From positions 310,001 to 374,000 of the forward strand of contig NZ_CP011450.1 of NCBI RefSeq assembly GCF_000512205.2: a stretch of 64,000 nt of DNA. Reading direction: 5' to 3'. A program made the translations under genes and the position numbers. The stretch's first letter is position 1; each line of letters opens with the position of its first letter. Below are positions 1 to 8,494 of this stretch, piece after piece. The notes beneath the pieces were generated by a model. That model did not search any database and was not told the DNA's origin. It was given only the letters and a program-made list of their open reading frames with translations. This DNA is from Sphingomonas sanxanigenens DSM 19645 = NX02. GTDB taxonomy: Bacteria; Pseudomonadota; Alphaproteobacteria; Sphingomonadales; Sphingomonadaceae.

Positions 1-48
1 CAAGAGCAGGGCGAGCGACGCCGCGCCCGCGAGATAAAAGCTCTTCAT
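1..48 (-). CDS. Start of next metal-efflux operon gene (partial)
   Basis: Only the first 16 codons lie in the window. An ATG at 48-46 overlaps the TGA of the CzcC-like gene by one base (TGATG), the usual sign of translational coupling. The visible N-terminus (MKSF, then a hydrophobic Ala/Leu run) looks like a signal or lipoprotein leader. In Czc-type operons the gene after czcC is usually czcB, the periplasmic adaptor of an RND pump. That identity is inferred from gene order only. Confidence 0.6.
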   Translation of the reverse strand, partial: MKSFYLAGAASLALLL

Positions 49-1325
49 CACTGATTCCCCCCATTGGGCGCACGAGCGGTCAGTCGCTCCACTTGCGCGC
101 GGGCATTCTGGTAATTGGCAAGCGCGTCGATCGCGGCGACCCGCGTTTCGGCGAGAGTGCGTTCAGCATCGAGCAATTCGAGCTGGCCGAACTTGCCCTC
201 GCGATAGCCGATCCGCGCGATGCGGGCGGCCTCCTGTGCAGCCGCCAGCGCCGGCCCCGACGCCGCACGAGCCGTCGTTGCGGCATTGGCCGCCTGCGCC
301 TGCGCGTCCGTGATCGCCTGTTCGATGTCGAGCGCGGTCACGCGGCGCTGCGCATCCGCCTGGGTCCGCTGCGCGGTCGCCTGCGCAATCGCGGCGCGAC
401 CATTGTTGAACACCGGGATCGGGATCGACACGCTGAACACCGCCGCCATGTCGTTGGTCGCTTCCAGGCGGCGGATCGACGGCCCGACGTTCAGGTCAGG
501 CACGCGATTGGCGCGCGCGAGCCGCACGCCGGCTTCGGCAATGGAGAAATCCGCGTTGGCTGCCGCCAGCGCGAGTGTGCCGGTCGTGTTGACCGGTGCC
601 AACGGCCCATAGACGTTCACACCGGGAAGGCGATCGAGCAGCGTGTCATCGAGCAGGCCGTCGATCGGCCGTCCGATCCGACGCGCCAGATTGGCGCGGG
701 CCGCCTCGGCCAAGCGAAGCTGCCGCTCCACATTGGCGTCGGCATTGATACGCGCGACATCCGCGCGCTGTTGCTCGAGTGGCGATGCCCGCCCTGCCTG
801 CACGCGAACGCTCGCGGCCCGCAGCGCATCGCTGGCGATCCGGGCCTGATCGCGGGCTGTCATTACCCGGCGATCGGCCGCGACCGCTTCGACATAGAGC
901 TGCGTTACCTGAAGCCGGACATCCGCCGCGATGATCGCGGCCTGGATCTCGGCCCGGGACAATTGCGCATTGGCGACCGCGACGCGGGCGCCGCGCTTGC
1001 CGCCTAGCTCGATCGGGATCGCAAAGCCGACCGTGGTTTCCGCGCTGCGGACCCCCCGATACGGCCCGGAGCCGATGACATTCTCGACTTGGCCTTGAAC
1101 CACCGGATTGGGCCGCAAGCCGGCGACTGTGCGACCTGCACGGGCCGCGTCGATTCCAGCTGTCGCCGCTTCCGCAGCAGGGGCCGAACCGCCCGCTGCA
1201 CTGACCGCTTGGTCAAGCGTGTAGACCGGCGCATCCTGCGCAACAGGCGCGGACGGTCCGACCTGCGCCTGCGCCATCGTGGCGCAAGACGCTGCGGCCA
1301 GCATGGCCGCGAGGATACGATTCAT
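48..1325 (-). CDS. czcC: CzcC-like outer-membrane efflux protein (TolC family)
   Basis: This 425-residue protein should form the outer-membrane channel of a tripartite RND metal-efflux pump. It has a cleavable signal peptide (about residues 1-21, ending AQAQ). The rest is Ala/Gln/Arg-rich amphipathic helix in two related halves, as in OEP/TolC proteins. Length is normal for CzcC. It is the fourth gene of a minus-strand operon behind the CDF exporter, the FTR1 permease and a small His-rich protein, and it is coupled to the next gene by a one-base overlap. The family is clear from the repeat structure and context. Metal specificity (Co/Zn/Cd or Cu/Ag) cannot be read from this component. Confidence 0.85.
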   Translation of the reverse strand: MNRILAAMLAAASCATMAQAQVGPSAPVAQDAPVYTLDQAVSAAGGSAPAAEAATAGIDAARAGRTVAGLRPNPVVQGQVENVIGSGPYRGVRSAETTVGFAIPIELGGKRGARVAVANAQLSRAEIQAAIIAADVRLQVTQLYVEAVAADRRVMTARDQARIASDALRAASVRVQAGRASPLEQQRADVARINADANVERQLRLAEAARANLARRIGRPIDGLLDDTLLDRLPGVNVYGPLAPVNTTGTLALAAANADFSIAEAGVRLARANRVPDLNVGPSIRRLEATNDMAAVFSVSIPIPVFNNGRAAIAQATAQRTQADAQRRVTALDIEQAITDAQAQAANAATTARAASGPALAAAQEAARIARIGYREGKFGQLELLDAERTLAETRVAAIDALANYQNARAQVERLTARAPNGGNQ

Positions 1326-1385
1326 GAAAATAGGACTCCTGACGATGATCGACAGGGGCGCGCCAACGCACGCCCAAATCGGACG

Positions 1386-1715
1386 TCAGGCTTGGGGGGG
1401 CCTCAAATGGACCATGCCGGTGCGGCCGTCGAGCGACGCAGAGGCGGAGATTGTCGGCTTGGGCACTGTGAGGACGGGGGTATATTCCATCGTCGTGCGC
1501 GCAGGCGCGCCGACGTCGTGTCCGTGACAATAATTGTGATGATGCGGGACATTCTTGTCCGAGTCCGATGGCACCTGATCGATGTCACCGGCGGTATGGA
1601 CCGTGAACTCAACGCCCGCGATGCTTCCCCCCGCCAGATCGGCGGCATGGGCCATGCCGGAGAAGCTGGTCAGGACCAGCATCAGGCATGTCAGGAAAGG
1701 CAAAAAGGCTCGCAC
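1386..1715 (-). CDS. Small exported His-rich protein of the metal operon
   Basis: This is a 109-residue protein starting at GTG 1715, preceded by an AGAGG ribosome-binding site. Residues 1-24 form a signal peptide ending in AHA. The mature part contains a HHHNYCHGH cluster (about residues 59-67), plausibly able to bind soft or borderline metals. It lies 40 bp after the FTR1 gene and 60 bp before czcC, so it belongs to the same transcript. Short periplasmic proteins of unknown function are common in czc/cus operons. I do not recognise a named family. A metal-binding role is inferred from the His/Cys cluster and the neighbours. Confidence 0.7.
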   Translation of the reverse strand: MRAFLPFLTCLMLVLTSFSGMAHAADLAGGSIAGVEFTVHTAGDIDQVPSDSDKNVPHHHNYCHGHDVGAPARTTMEYTPVLTVPKPTISASASLDGRTGMVHLRPPQA

Positions 1716-1755
1716 TAGCTTGCCTCTATCACGGAAGGGTTTTCATGTCATTGCA

Positions 1756-3723
1756 CTAATTCGAACCAAGGGTCACTGAGCCGGAACCCGAGCGGGATCG
1801 GTCGCGCCCGTTCCAGGCGAACCCGACCGCAATGGCGACCGCCATCAGGAGTTGCGCCAGCACCGATTGCCAAGTGGGAAACACGCCGAGCATCGACAGC
1901 CGTGGCACGTCCGCGAGCGGTGCGATGTTGATAAGGCCGGCTTCCTGGAGCGCGGCGACGCCTTTACCCGCCAGCACGACGGTCAGGACCGCCATGAGCC
2001 AGGAGCTATAGCGGAAGAACTGCGCGATCGGCAGCTTGCGACTGTAGCGAAGCATGGCCCAAGCGATCAGGCTGAGCAGTCCAATCGCCGACCCGGCCCC
2101 CGCGAGAAGCATCCCGTTGTCACCTTGCGCCGAAAGCGCGGCATAGAACAGGATCGTCTCGAAGACCTCGCGATAAACTACGACGAACGCCAGCCCGAAC
2201 AGGAACCAGCCCGACCCGCCCGAGAGCGCCCGCGACATCTTCTCGCGAATATAGCGCTGCCACTGATCGGCCTGCGCCTTGCCGTGCATCCAAATCCCGA
2301 CCGAGAGCAGCACGACCGCGGCGAACAGCGAGCCAAACCCTTCCGTCAGCTCCCGGCTCGCACCGCTGATCCCGATCGCATAGGTGGCGACCGCCCAGGT
2401 GATCCCGCCCGCGATGATCGCGCTGACCCAGCCGCCATGCACGTACCGCAGCGCCTCGCCGCGCTCGGCTTTACGCAGGAACGCGATCATGGCGACAACG
2501 ATGAGCAGGGCTTCGAGCCCTTCACGCAGCAGGATCGTGAACGCGCCCAGGAACGTGGACGCTTCGGTGGCGGCATCAGGCGCGAGCGCCGCTTCCGCAT
2601 CGTCGAAAAGGCCGCCCAGTACTGCGACCTTCTCCGCGAGATCATCGGGCGACGCGCCCCGGTCGATCGAGGCGCGGAACTCCCCCATCGCGCCCTCGAT
2701 TCGACCCATCAGCGTCGCGTCGCGCGCGGTGAGTGTTGGCTCGATCGGCTCGAACCCATCGAGATAGGCCGACAGCGCCAGCTCTTTCGCCATGCGCGCA
2801 TCGCCGCGCCGCGCAGCCGCCACGCTTTCGGCGAGTTTGGCGCGGGCGACCGCGAGCGAGCCGGGAGCCTGTTGTACCACCTGTTCGGGATGACGACGCA
2901 GGAACGCGAGCACTGGGTCAGCCTTGGCGTCGCCGATCGCCGCGCCGAGCGCGGCCGGGGTGAGCGCGACCAGGGTTTTCAGGTCCGGAATGCGCCGGCG
3001 AAGGGTCGGGTCGGATTTCCAAAGCCGCTCGCCTTCGCGCGCCTGCGCATCCGTGAAGGCGAAGCTCCCGGCTCGGAATGCTAACGCCCAGCGCTGATCG
3101 TTGGGCAGATCGGCGAAGCTCTGCATCGCGGTCCCGTCGATGCCTTGCGTCACCACCTGATAGAGCGCGAACACGCTGCGCTGGCGCGCGCGCTCGGCAT
3201 CGGTGAAAGCAATCGGGGGCGTAGCGAGCTTGGCGGCGTCAGGGCCACGGCCGTTGCCCGTCATCCCGTGGCAGGACGCGCAGGATTGTCGGAACAGGGC
3301 ATCGCTGGAGACGAGGTTCGGAGCCTTATCGGGCGCGAGCGGCACCGGGTAGGCGCGCAACAGATCGGCCGCGAGCCCGTGCGCCAATGTTGCCACCTGT
3401 TCAGTCGGTCCCTTTTCCGCGATCACCGCCTGGAGGTTGGCAGCCCGCTGGATGAGGGCTTGACGCTCCGGCTTCGCCGGCAGGCCCTGAAGCCGTGTCG
3501 AGACCGACGCGGCGAACTCCGTCATCTCGGCATATTCCGACGTGCTCTTGATCCGACCGTTGGCGACCGCGCCGCCATAATCGACGGCCATATAGTCGAG
3601 CAGCCGCCATGCGGTTTGCACGTCGCCGGGTTCGGCGATTGCCGCAGCAGGGATCAGCAGCGCCGCGAGCGCGGAGAGCAGCCGCAACGAGAGCATTGCC
3701 CGGATCAACGCGAGCAGACGCAC
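1756..3723 (-). CDS. Cytochrome c-FTR1 fusion iron permease
   Basis: This 655-residue two-part protein starts with a signal segment. A c-type haem motif CASCH (C148, C151, H152) follows in a cytochrome c domain. The C-terminal part is a multi-pass FTR1 permease with two REXXE motifs (REGLE and REVFE), the iron-binding glutamates of the family. FTR1 permeases move oxidised iron, so a fused cytochrome could handle the electron step. The annotated GTG (3723) overlaps the CDF stop by one base; an internal ATG at 3696 gives a cleaner signal peptide and is equally possible. An iron-type permease in a czc-like efflux operon is unusual, and a lead-uptake role as in PbrT is an alternative. Confidence 0.85.
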   Translation of the reverse strand: MRLLALIRAMLSLRLLSALAALLIPAAAIAEPGDVQTAWRLLDYMAVDYGGAVANGRIKSTSEYAEMTEFAASVSTRLQGLPAKPERQALIQRAANLQAVIAEKGPTEQVATLAHGLAADLLRAYPVPLAPDKAPNLVSSDALFRQSCASCHGMTGNGRGPDAAKLATPPIAFTDAERARQRSVFALYQVVTQGIDGTAMQSFADLPNDQRWALAFRAGSFAFTDAQAREGERLWKSDPTLRRRIPDLKTLVALTPAALGAAIGDAKADPVLAFLRRHPEQVVQQAPGSLAVARAKLAESVAAARRGDARMAKELALSAYLDGFEPIEPTLTARDATLMGRIEGAMGEFRASIDRGASPDDLAEKVAVLGGLFDDAEAALAPDAATEASTFLGAFTILLREGLEALLIVVAMIAFLRKAERGEALRYVHGGWVSAIIAGGITWAVATYAIGISGASRELTEGFGSLFAAVVLLSVGIWMHGKAQADQWQRYIREKMSRALSGGSGWFLFGLAFVVVYREVFETILFYAALSAQGDNGMLLAGAGSAIGLLSLIAWAMLRYSRKLPIAQFFRYSSWLMAVLTVVLAGKGVAALQEAGLINIAPLADVPRLSMLGVFPTWQSVLAQLLMAVAIAVGFAWNGRDRSRSGSGSVTLGSN

Positions 3724-4349
3724 TACCGCTCTCCCAATTCGCGCCGAGCGCCAGTGACGATTTCATAAGCGGAGTGGAGGAACAGGAGGGCGATGAGGCC
3801 GGCGACGGCGAGGTCCGGCCAGGCGCTTCCTGTCCACGCCACCAGACCGGCCGCGGCGATCACCGCCACGTTGGCGAGCGCGTCGTTGCGGCTGAACAGC
3901 CAGATCGCGCGAACATTGGCGTCCCCTTCCCGGAAACGCGCAAGCACCAAGGCGGACACGACATTGATCGCGAGCGCGACAACGCCGATTGTGCCCATCA
4001 GTTCGGCATCGGGCGCGGTTGCGTTCAGGGCGCGCCAAATCGCGAAACCGATTACGCCCACGCCAAGCGCACCGAGAAACAACCCCTGCGTCAGCGCGAC
4101 CTTTGCCCTCGCCCGTGCGGACCAGGCAAGCGCGAGAAGACCGATAAGGCTGATCGACCCGTCCCCGAGAAAATCGAGGGAATCCGCTTTCAGCGCTTGG
4201 CTATCGGCGATGAACCCGCCGAACAGCTCGGCGACTCCGAAGCCGAGGTTGAGCACCACGACGGTCAGCAGCGCACGGCGATAGGCCGGATCGGTTTGCG
4301 CGCGCGCGGGCTCCCCGTGGCACCCGCAGCTTTCGGTAGAAGCATTCAT
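3723..4349 (-). CDS. Short CDF-family cation exporter
   Basis: This is a 208-residue membrane protein of the cation diffusion facilitator family. About five to six hydrophobic segments are visible. The first metal-site motif is DFLGD (helix II) and the second is NDALAN (helix V), matching the DxxxD/DxxxN pattern of CDF proteins. The N-terminus has CGCHGE, a likely metal ligand. It is shorter than typical CDF proteins (about 300 residues) because the cytoplasmic C-terminal domain is missing. The start at 4349 was chosen over longer in-frame options because AAGGAAGG lies just upstream and the longer versions run through the MerR-type promoter. It is the first gene of the operon, and its TAG overlaps the next start. 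Confidence 0.85.
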   Translation of the reverse strand: MNASTESCGCHGEPARAQTDPAYRRALLTVVVLNLGFGVAELFGGFIADSQALKADSLDFLGDGSISLIGLLALAWSARARAKVALTQGLFLGALGVGVIGFAIWRALNATAPDAELMGTIGVVALAINVVSALVLARFREGDANVRAIWLFSRNDALANVAVIAAAGLVAWTGSAWPDLAVAGLIALLFLHSAYEIVTGARRELGER

Positions 4350-4356
4350 GCGGCCT

Positions 4357-4387
4357 TCCTTACCACCTCCAGTCGCTGTAGAAGCAA
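4357..4387 (-). promoter_or_regulatory. MerR-type promoter for the CDF-FTR1-czc operon
   Basis: On the minus strand a -35 element TTGCTT (4387-4382) and a -10-like TAAGGA (4362-4357) are separated by exactly 19 bp. The spacer holds an interrupted dyad, CTACAG-CGA-CTGGAG. The over-long spacer with a central dyad is the hallmark of MerR-family activated promoters (PbrR/CadR/ZntR types). The -10 lies so close to the CDF start that the transcript would be nearly leaderless. The divergent merR gene starts 38 bp away. Confidence 0.65.
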
Positions 4388-4424
4388 GCGAAATGTGCGA
4401 CACGTTCGCATAAGCAAGGATGGC

Positions 4425-4844
4425 ATGATGAAGCCGGTGATGATTGGGCAGCTCGCCAGCGAGACCTCGACGAAGGTGACGACGATCCGCTTTTATGAGT
4501 CGATCGGGTTGCTCCGATCCGCCCCTCGCACGGCGTCGGGTCGCAGAACCTACGATGCCAGTGACATTGAGCGTTTGCACTTCATCCGCAACGGTCGCCG
4601 GCTTGGCTTCTCCGTCGACGAGATCCGTTCGTTGATGGGGCTGGCGCAGAACCCGGACCAGGATTGTGGTGCCGCCTCAGCTATCGCTGCTCAGCACCTC
4701 AAGGATGTGGAGGAGAGACTGGCGCAACTCGCGGTGTTGCGGGATGAGTTGGCAATGCTCAGCCAGAGCTGCACCAAGGCGCGCATGGCCGATTGTCGGA
4801 TCATGAAGGCGATCGGCAAAGGCCACCCTCAAGCCGATCAATAA
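4425..4844 (+). CDS. MerR-family heavy-metal regulator (PbrR/CadR-like)
   Basis: This 139-residue regulator has an N-terminal winged HTH (IGQLASETSTKVTTIRFYE), a long dimerisation helix (about residues 85-115) and cysteines C81, C116 and C124. Those cysteines match the three-Cys metal site of lead/cadmium sensors such as PbrR and CadR. Tandem ATGs at 4425 and 4428 are both usable, and AAGGATGG lies just upstream. It is divergent from the CDF operon and should bind the dyads at 4357-4387 and 6108-6138. Its 3' end overlaps the convergent protease gene by 7 bp. The metal is inferred from the Cys pattern: Pb, Cd or Zn rather than Cu or Hg. Confidence 0.85.
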   Translation: MMKPVMIGQLASETSTKVTTIRFYESIGLLRSAPRTASGRRTYDASDIERLHFIRNGRRLGFSVDEIRSLMGLAQNPDQDCGAASAIAAQHLKDVEERLAQLAVLRDELAMLSQSCTKARMADCRIMKAIGKGHPQADQ

Positions 4845-6040
4845 TAATCGGCCAGCCTGAGCTCGCGCACATCACCCGAGGCCATCGTCAGCTTTACGAG
4901 GGTGCCAGCAGGCCGGGAGCGCACTTGCCAGAGCTCCCCACGCGTATAGTTCGCATCGATCGAATGGCCGTTCACCGCCACGATCCGGTCGCCGACCGCC
5001 CAGCCAGCCTTTTCCGCGGGACTGTTCGCCGCCACATGAACAACGGTGAGCGCCGTTGGTGAGGCTGCGAGGCCAAGGCCGCTACGGTCCTTCAGCATCG
5101 GCAGGCGACGACGAGGACCGAGTGGCCGGAGCCACACGAATCCGGCGGTCACGTCGAACACCACGTCGAATTGAGCGATCAGCGGTAGGCCGACATTGCC
5201 AACCGTGCTGGTGGAGAGCCAAGCTCTCATCCCGAGTGTGGGGACGTTCGAGACGCCAAGCCCTTCGATGTTGATGTTCTGGATCGTGAAAGCATCGTTG
5301 ATACGCACACCATCGACGCCGCCGATCGCCGCGGTCGAGACGAGCTTCCCGTTCAACAGCCCTTGATCGCGGGCATAGGCCGACGAGAGCATCAGCGCGG
5401 CCGAGCTGCCAAGATCGATCATCAAGGGCACGGGAGGCAAACCCGAGACGGAAGCTCGAATGAACAGCTCCTGCTTGGCACCGCGCCCGAGCGCGACAGC
5501 GCGCCAGTCGGGACCGGCGAGAAACGTGCCTGACTTGACGACCGCCATACGCCTTTTCGCGAAATCGAGCGCGATGCAGCTACCCGTGAACATATCGGCA
5601 CCGAGGAGGATATCGATCGGTCGTCCGAAGGCCGCCGACACTGAACTCAGATCACCAACGACGGCAAAGGGTAAGCGACGGGTTTCGCGGGCGAGCTGTA
5701 CGTCGATGTCGCGGACCAGCAGCACCGGGGCCTTGGCGCTCAGCCCGCTAATCATGCGCCGCTCACCATCGTTCAAGCCGAGCTTCGCCGCGAGCGCCGT
5801 GCTCATGATCGACGCGCCGCTGCCACTGTCGAGCACCGCCCGCACCGGCACTCCGCGCACTTGTGCCGAAACAAGGAGGGTATCACCCGTGCCGACTTCC
5901 AGCGGCTCCCATTCGAGGTGAGCCGCACCGAAGTTCCACGAGCCCGCAGACCGGGAAGTCTGTCGCGCGAGCGTTGGAGAACCGAGCACCAAGCCGGTTC
6001 CACAGGCCACCAGCCGCGCCACTAATGAGCGTCGAGACAT
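4838..6040 (-). CDS. Retropepsin-like aspartic protease with PDZ domain
   Basis: This is a 400-residue exported protein. The start at 6040 gives MSRRSLV followed by a hydrophobic leader, a possible Tat-type signal. Two retropepsin-like repeats follow, with active-site-like motifs VLDSGSGAS (about residue 70) and MIDLGSSAA (about residue 210). The second motif keeps Asp but not the Ser/Thr-Gly triad exactly. A C-terminal PDZ domain (about residues 320-400) contains GWAVGDRIVAVNG. Such proteins are thought to act on periplasmic substrates. A MerR-type promoter lies upstream (6108-6138), so it appears to belong to the metal regulon although it is convergent with merR. The true substrate is unknown. 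Confidence 0.75.
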   Translation of the reverse strand: MSRRSLVARLVACGTGLVLGSPTLARQTSRSAGSWNFGAAHLEWEPLEVGTGDTLLVSAQVRGVPVRAVLDSGSGASIMSTALAAKLGLNDGERRMISGLSAKAPVLLVRDIDVQLARETRRLPFAVVGDLSSVSAAFGRPIDILLGADMFTGSCIALDFAKRRMAVVKSGTFLAGPDWRAVALGRGAKQELFIRASVSGLPPVPLMIDLGSSAALMLSSAYARDQGLLNGKLVSTAAIGGVDGVRINDAFTIQNINIEGLGVSNVPTLGMRAWLSTSTVGNVGLPLIAQFDVVFDVTAGFVWLRPLGPRRRLPMLKDRSGLGLAASPTALTVVHVAANSPAEKAGWAVGDRIVAVNGHSIDANYTRGELWQVRSRPAGTLVKLTMASGDVRELRLADYY

Positions 6041-6107
6041 ACCGATTGCTTCAACACGGGCCGTCAAAAAGCCACCTCCAGCCCCCCGTCCGCAGGAGAG
6101 CAAATTG

Positions 6108-6138
6108 CGGTTACATGCTCCAGCCACTGGAGGAGCAA
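6108..6138 (-). promoter_or_regulatory. Second MerR-type promoter, for the protease gene
   Basis: On the minus strand TTGCTC (6138-6133) and TAACCG (6113-6108) are 19 bp apart. The spacer contains a perfect dyad, CTCCAG-TGG-CTGGAG. The layout copies the CDF promoter at 4357-4387, so the same MerR protein probably controls both. The leader to the start codon at 6040 would be about 60 nt. Confidence 0.55.
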
Positions 6139-6270
6139 GTGCTTTTGGTGCGCCCGAAAATCCTCAGAAGCGCTTGGAGAACTTTAGATGAAGGATGGTG
6201 CAGACCGCTTAGATGCCTTCCCGATAACGAACGGTTCCGGGGGACGCTGGGCCGATCGGGACCGCGAACG

Positions 6271-6318
6271 GTGTAAACGCTCGCGCTAAGTGGCGGCATT
6301 CTGATCGCGCTATTTGTC
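6271..6318 (+). repeat. Left terminal inverted repeat
   Basis: This 48-bp end matches the reverse complement of 9298-9345 at 46 of 48 positions. Inside it TCGCGCTA occurs twice (from 6281 and from 6305), as expected for paired transposase-binding sites. The resolvase gene ends 11 bp further in. Confidence 0.9.
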
Positions 6319-6329
6319 GGCGAGCGTCG

Positions 6330-6902
6330 CTACGCGGCTACCGGCTTGGTCTCGGCCGATCGCACATAGGCGTAGAGTTTTGGCTTGGAGATGCCGAGCA
6401 TCGAGCAAATCTTGGCGATCGGCATCGTGTTCTCGTGGTAGAGCCTGACGGGCAGGTCGCGCTTTTCCTTGCCGAGTGCGGCCGGCCGGCCACCCTTCTT
6501 GCCGCGAGCGCGGGCTGCGGTGAGACCGGCCTGGGTCCGCTCGCGGATCAGGTTGCGCTCGAACTCCGCCAATGCCCCGAACAGGTGGAAGGTAAGCTTG
6601 CCCGACGTGGTGGTCGTGTCGATCGCCTCGTGCAGGCTCAGCAGCCCGACCTTTTCCTCGTCGAGGTAGGTCATCCATCCGATCAGATCACGGAGCGAGC
6701 GGCCGAGCCTGTCGAGGCGCCAGACCACCAGTGTGTCGCCGGCGCGAAGCAGCTCCTTCACCTTTTCCAATCCAGGGCGAGCGGCAGTCGCCCCGGAGGC
6801 CTTGTCGGTGATGACCTTCTCGCAGCCGGCAGCCTTCAGCGCATCACGCTGGAGGTCCAGGTTCTGCTCGGCGGTCGATACGCGGGCGTAACCGATTTTC
6901 AT
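6330..6902 (-). CDS. tniR: Serine recombinase (resolvase) of the transposon
   Basis: This is a 190-residue small serine resolvase. It has the N-terminal catalytic fold (MKIGYARVST with active Ser9, RLDRLGRS, and AEFERNLIRERT leading into the long E helix). A C-terminal HTH Hin-like domain follows (about residues 140-185, KICSMLGISKPKLYAYV). It would resolve cointegrates made by replicative transposition, acting at a res site probably in the 6903-7015 gap. It is divergent from the transposase gene. Length and motifs are normal for the Tn3/Tn5053 resolvase group. Confidence 0.9.
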   Translation of the reverse strand: MKIGYARVSTAEQNLDLQRDALKAAGCEKVITDKASGATAARPGLEKVKELLRAGDTLVVWRLDRLGRSLRDLIGWMTYLDEEKVGLLSLHEAIDTTTTSGKLTFHLFGALAEFERNLIRERTQAGLTAARARGKKGGRPAALGKEKRDLPVRLYHENTMPIAKICSMLGISKPKLYAYVRSAETKPVAA

Positions 6903-7015
6903 GCGTAGGGCCGGTGGCGCCCCGATCGGGCGCGGTTTGGGAAGAAAGTCGTCATCGGCAGGTCTATGTTGCCCTAGTTTTCTTTACCGGGTAGATTTAC
7001 GTCGAACAGGCCGGT

Positions 7016-8494
7016 TTGGCAACGCGAGCGGACTCGCATGGCGATGGGCAGGCAAATCTCCGTTTTCCTTACCTGCGACACGGACCGTCGGCGGTGACGC
7101 ATCCGGCGCTTGTCCCGCCGCTGGCGATCGAGCGCTACCGCGTCCTTGAACCGCACCTCGCCGATGGCATCCCGCTCGCGGACCTCGCCCGCACCGGCAC
7201 GCTGAGCGAGCGGACGTTGCAGCGCTGGCTCGGGCGCTACCGTGCCGAAGGACTTGCCGGTCTCGCGCGTCTGCCGCGCAACGATCGGGGCAGGCTGCAC
7301 CTGCCGGAACATCTGGTCGAACTGACCCGCACTCTCGCCACCAAGCGCCCGCGACCCCCGGTCGCCGCCATTCACCGAAAGGTGCAGGAACTCGCCATCG
7401 CGCATGGACACCGAACCCCCAGCTATGCGGCCGTCGCGCGTGTCGTCAGGGCGATACCGGCAAGCCAGATCGCCGCAGCCTCCGATCCGGCCGTCTACCG
7501 CGACCAGCACGAGCTAGTGCATCGGCGCGAAGCCGCGACCTCGAACGAGATGTGGCAGGCCGATCATACCGTTCTCGACATTCTCGTGCTCGATGATGCC
7601 GGAACCCCGGTGCGTCCTTGGCTGACCGTCATCGTTGACGATCACAGCCGAGCCATCGCCGGTTACTTCCTCAGCCTCGATGCCCCCAGTGCCCTCAACA
7701 CGGCGCTCGCCTTGCGGCAGGCGATCTGGCGCAAGCCCAATCCCGAATGGATCGTCAGCGGCATTCCCGAACAGCTTTACGTCGACAACGGCTCGGATTT
7801 CATCTCCGAGCATATCGAGCAGGCGTGCATCGCCCTCAAAATCCGCCTCATCCATTCGCTGCCGGGGCGTCCTCGCGGGCGCGGCAAGATCGAGCGGCTG
7901 TTCCGCACCATCAACGACATGTTCCTGCCCGACCTGCCCGGCCACCTGATCGCGGGCAAGCCGCTGTCGGCGCCAGTGCTCACGCTCGACGAGCTGCGCG
8001 CCCGCTTCGAGGCGTTCGTGTGCGGCGTCTATCATCGTCGCCCGCATGGCAGCACCGGCGAACCGCCGATCACGCGCTGGCAGAAGGGCGGGTTCCTGCC
8101 CGCAATGCCCGACAGCCTTGAACAGCTCGACATGCTGCTCGTGCACGTGCCCAAGCCCCGTAAAGTGCTGCGCGACGGCATCCGTCTGATGGGCAGGCGC
8201 TATGTCGAACCCACGCTCGCGGCCTTCGTCGGCGAGCAGGTCGAGGCGGTCTATGACCCCCGCGACCTGACCGAGATCAACGTCTACCACCAGGGCCGGT
8301 TCGTCTGCCGTGCGCTCAGCTCCGAGCACGCTGGGCACCCGTCGTTGCGCGCGATCCAGCGCGCCCGGCGCGGCGCGAAGGAGCGCGACAAGCAGGTGCC
8401 TGCCCCCACGGAGACCTTCGACGGCGACCAAGAGGATACGGCTTCCCGGCCCACCACCTACCGAGGGCTCCGGCTCTACGCCGCTGACGATTGA
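7016..8494 (+). CDS. tniA: TniA-type DDE transposase
   Basis: This is a 492-residue transposase of the Mu/Tn552/TniA group. N-terminal HTH segments (about residues 50-85, LADLARTGTLSERTLQRWL) precede an rve integrase core. Its acidic triad is visible as QADHT, VDNGSDF and GKIERLF. A Mu-type C-terminal beta-barrel region follows. The TTG at 7016 is the outermost start; GTG at 7094 (beginning THPALVPP) is a more likely start because it leaves the gap to tniR free for a res site and promoters. The ATPase gene follows directly, out of frame, and the two proteins should work together in target selection and strand transfer. Confidence 0.9.
   Translation: MATRADSHGDGQANLRFPYLRHGPSAVTHPALVPPLAIERYRVLEPHLADGIPLADLARTGTLSERTLQRWLGRYRAEGLAGLARLPRNDRGRLHLPEHLVELTRTLATKRPRPPVAAIHRKVQELAIAHGHRTPSYAAVARVVRAIPASQIAAASDPAVYRDQHELVHRREAATSNEMWQADHTVLDILVLDDAGTPVRPWLTVIVDDHSRAIAGYFLSLDAPSALNTALALRQAIWRKPNPEWIVSGIPEQLYVDNGSDFISEHIEQACIALKIRLIHSLPGRPRGRGKIERLFRTINDMFLPDLPGHLIAGKPLSAPVLTLDELRARFEAFVCGVYHRRPHGSTGEPPITRWQKGGFLPAMPDSLEQLDMLLVHVPKPRKVLRDGIRLMGRRYVEPTLAAFVGEQVEAVYDPRDLTEINVYHQGRFVCRALSSEHAGHPSLRAIQRARRGAKERDKQVPAPTETFDGDQEDTASRPTTYRGLRLYAADD

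Noticed and set aside
1852-3084. 410-codon plus-strand frame over the FTR1 gene
   Set aside because: Composition is that of an antisense shadow and the minus-strand protein has haem and REXXE motifs.
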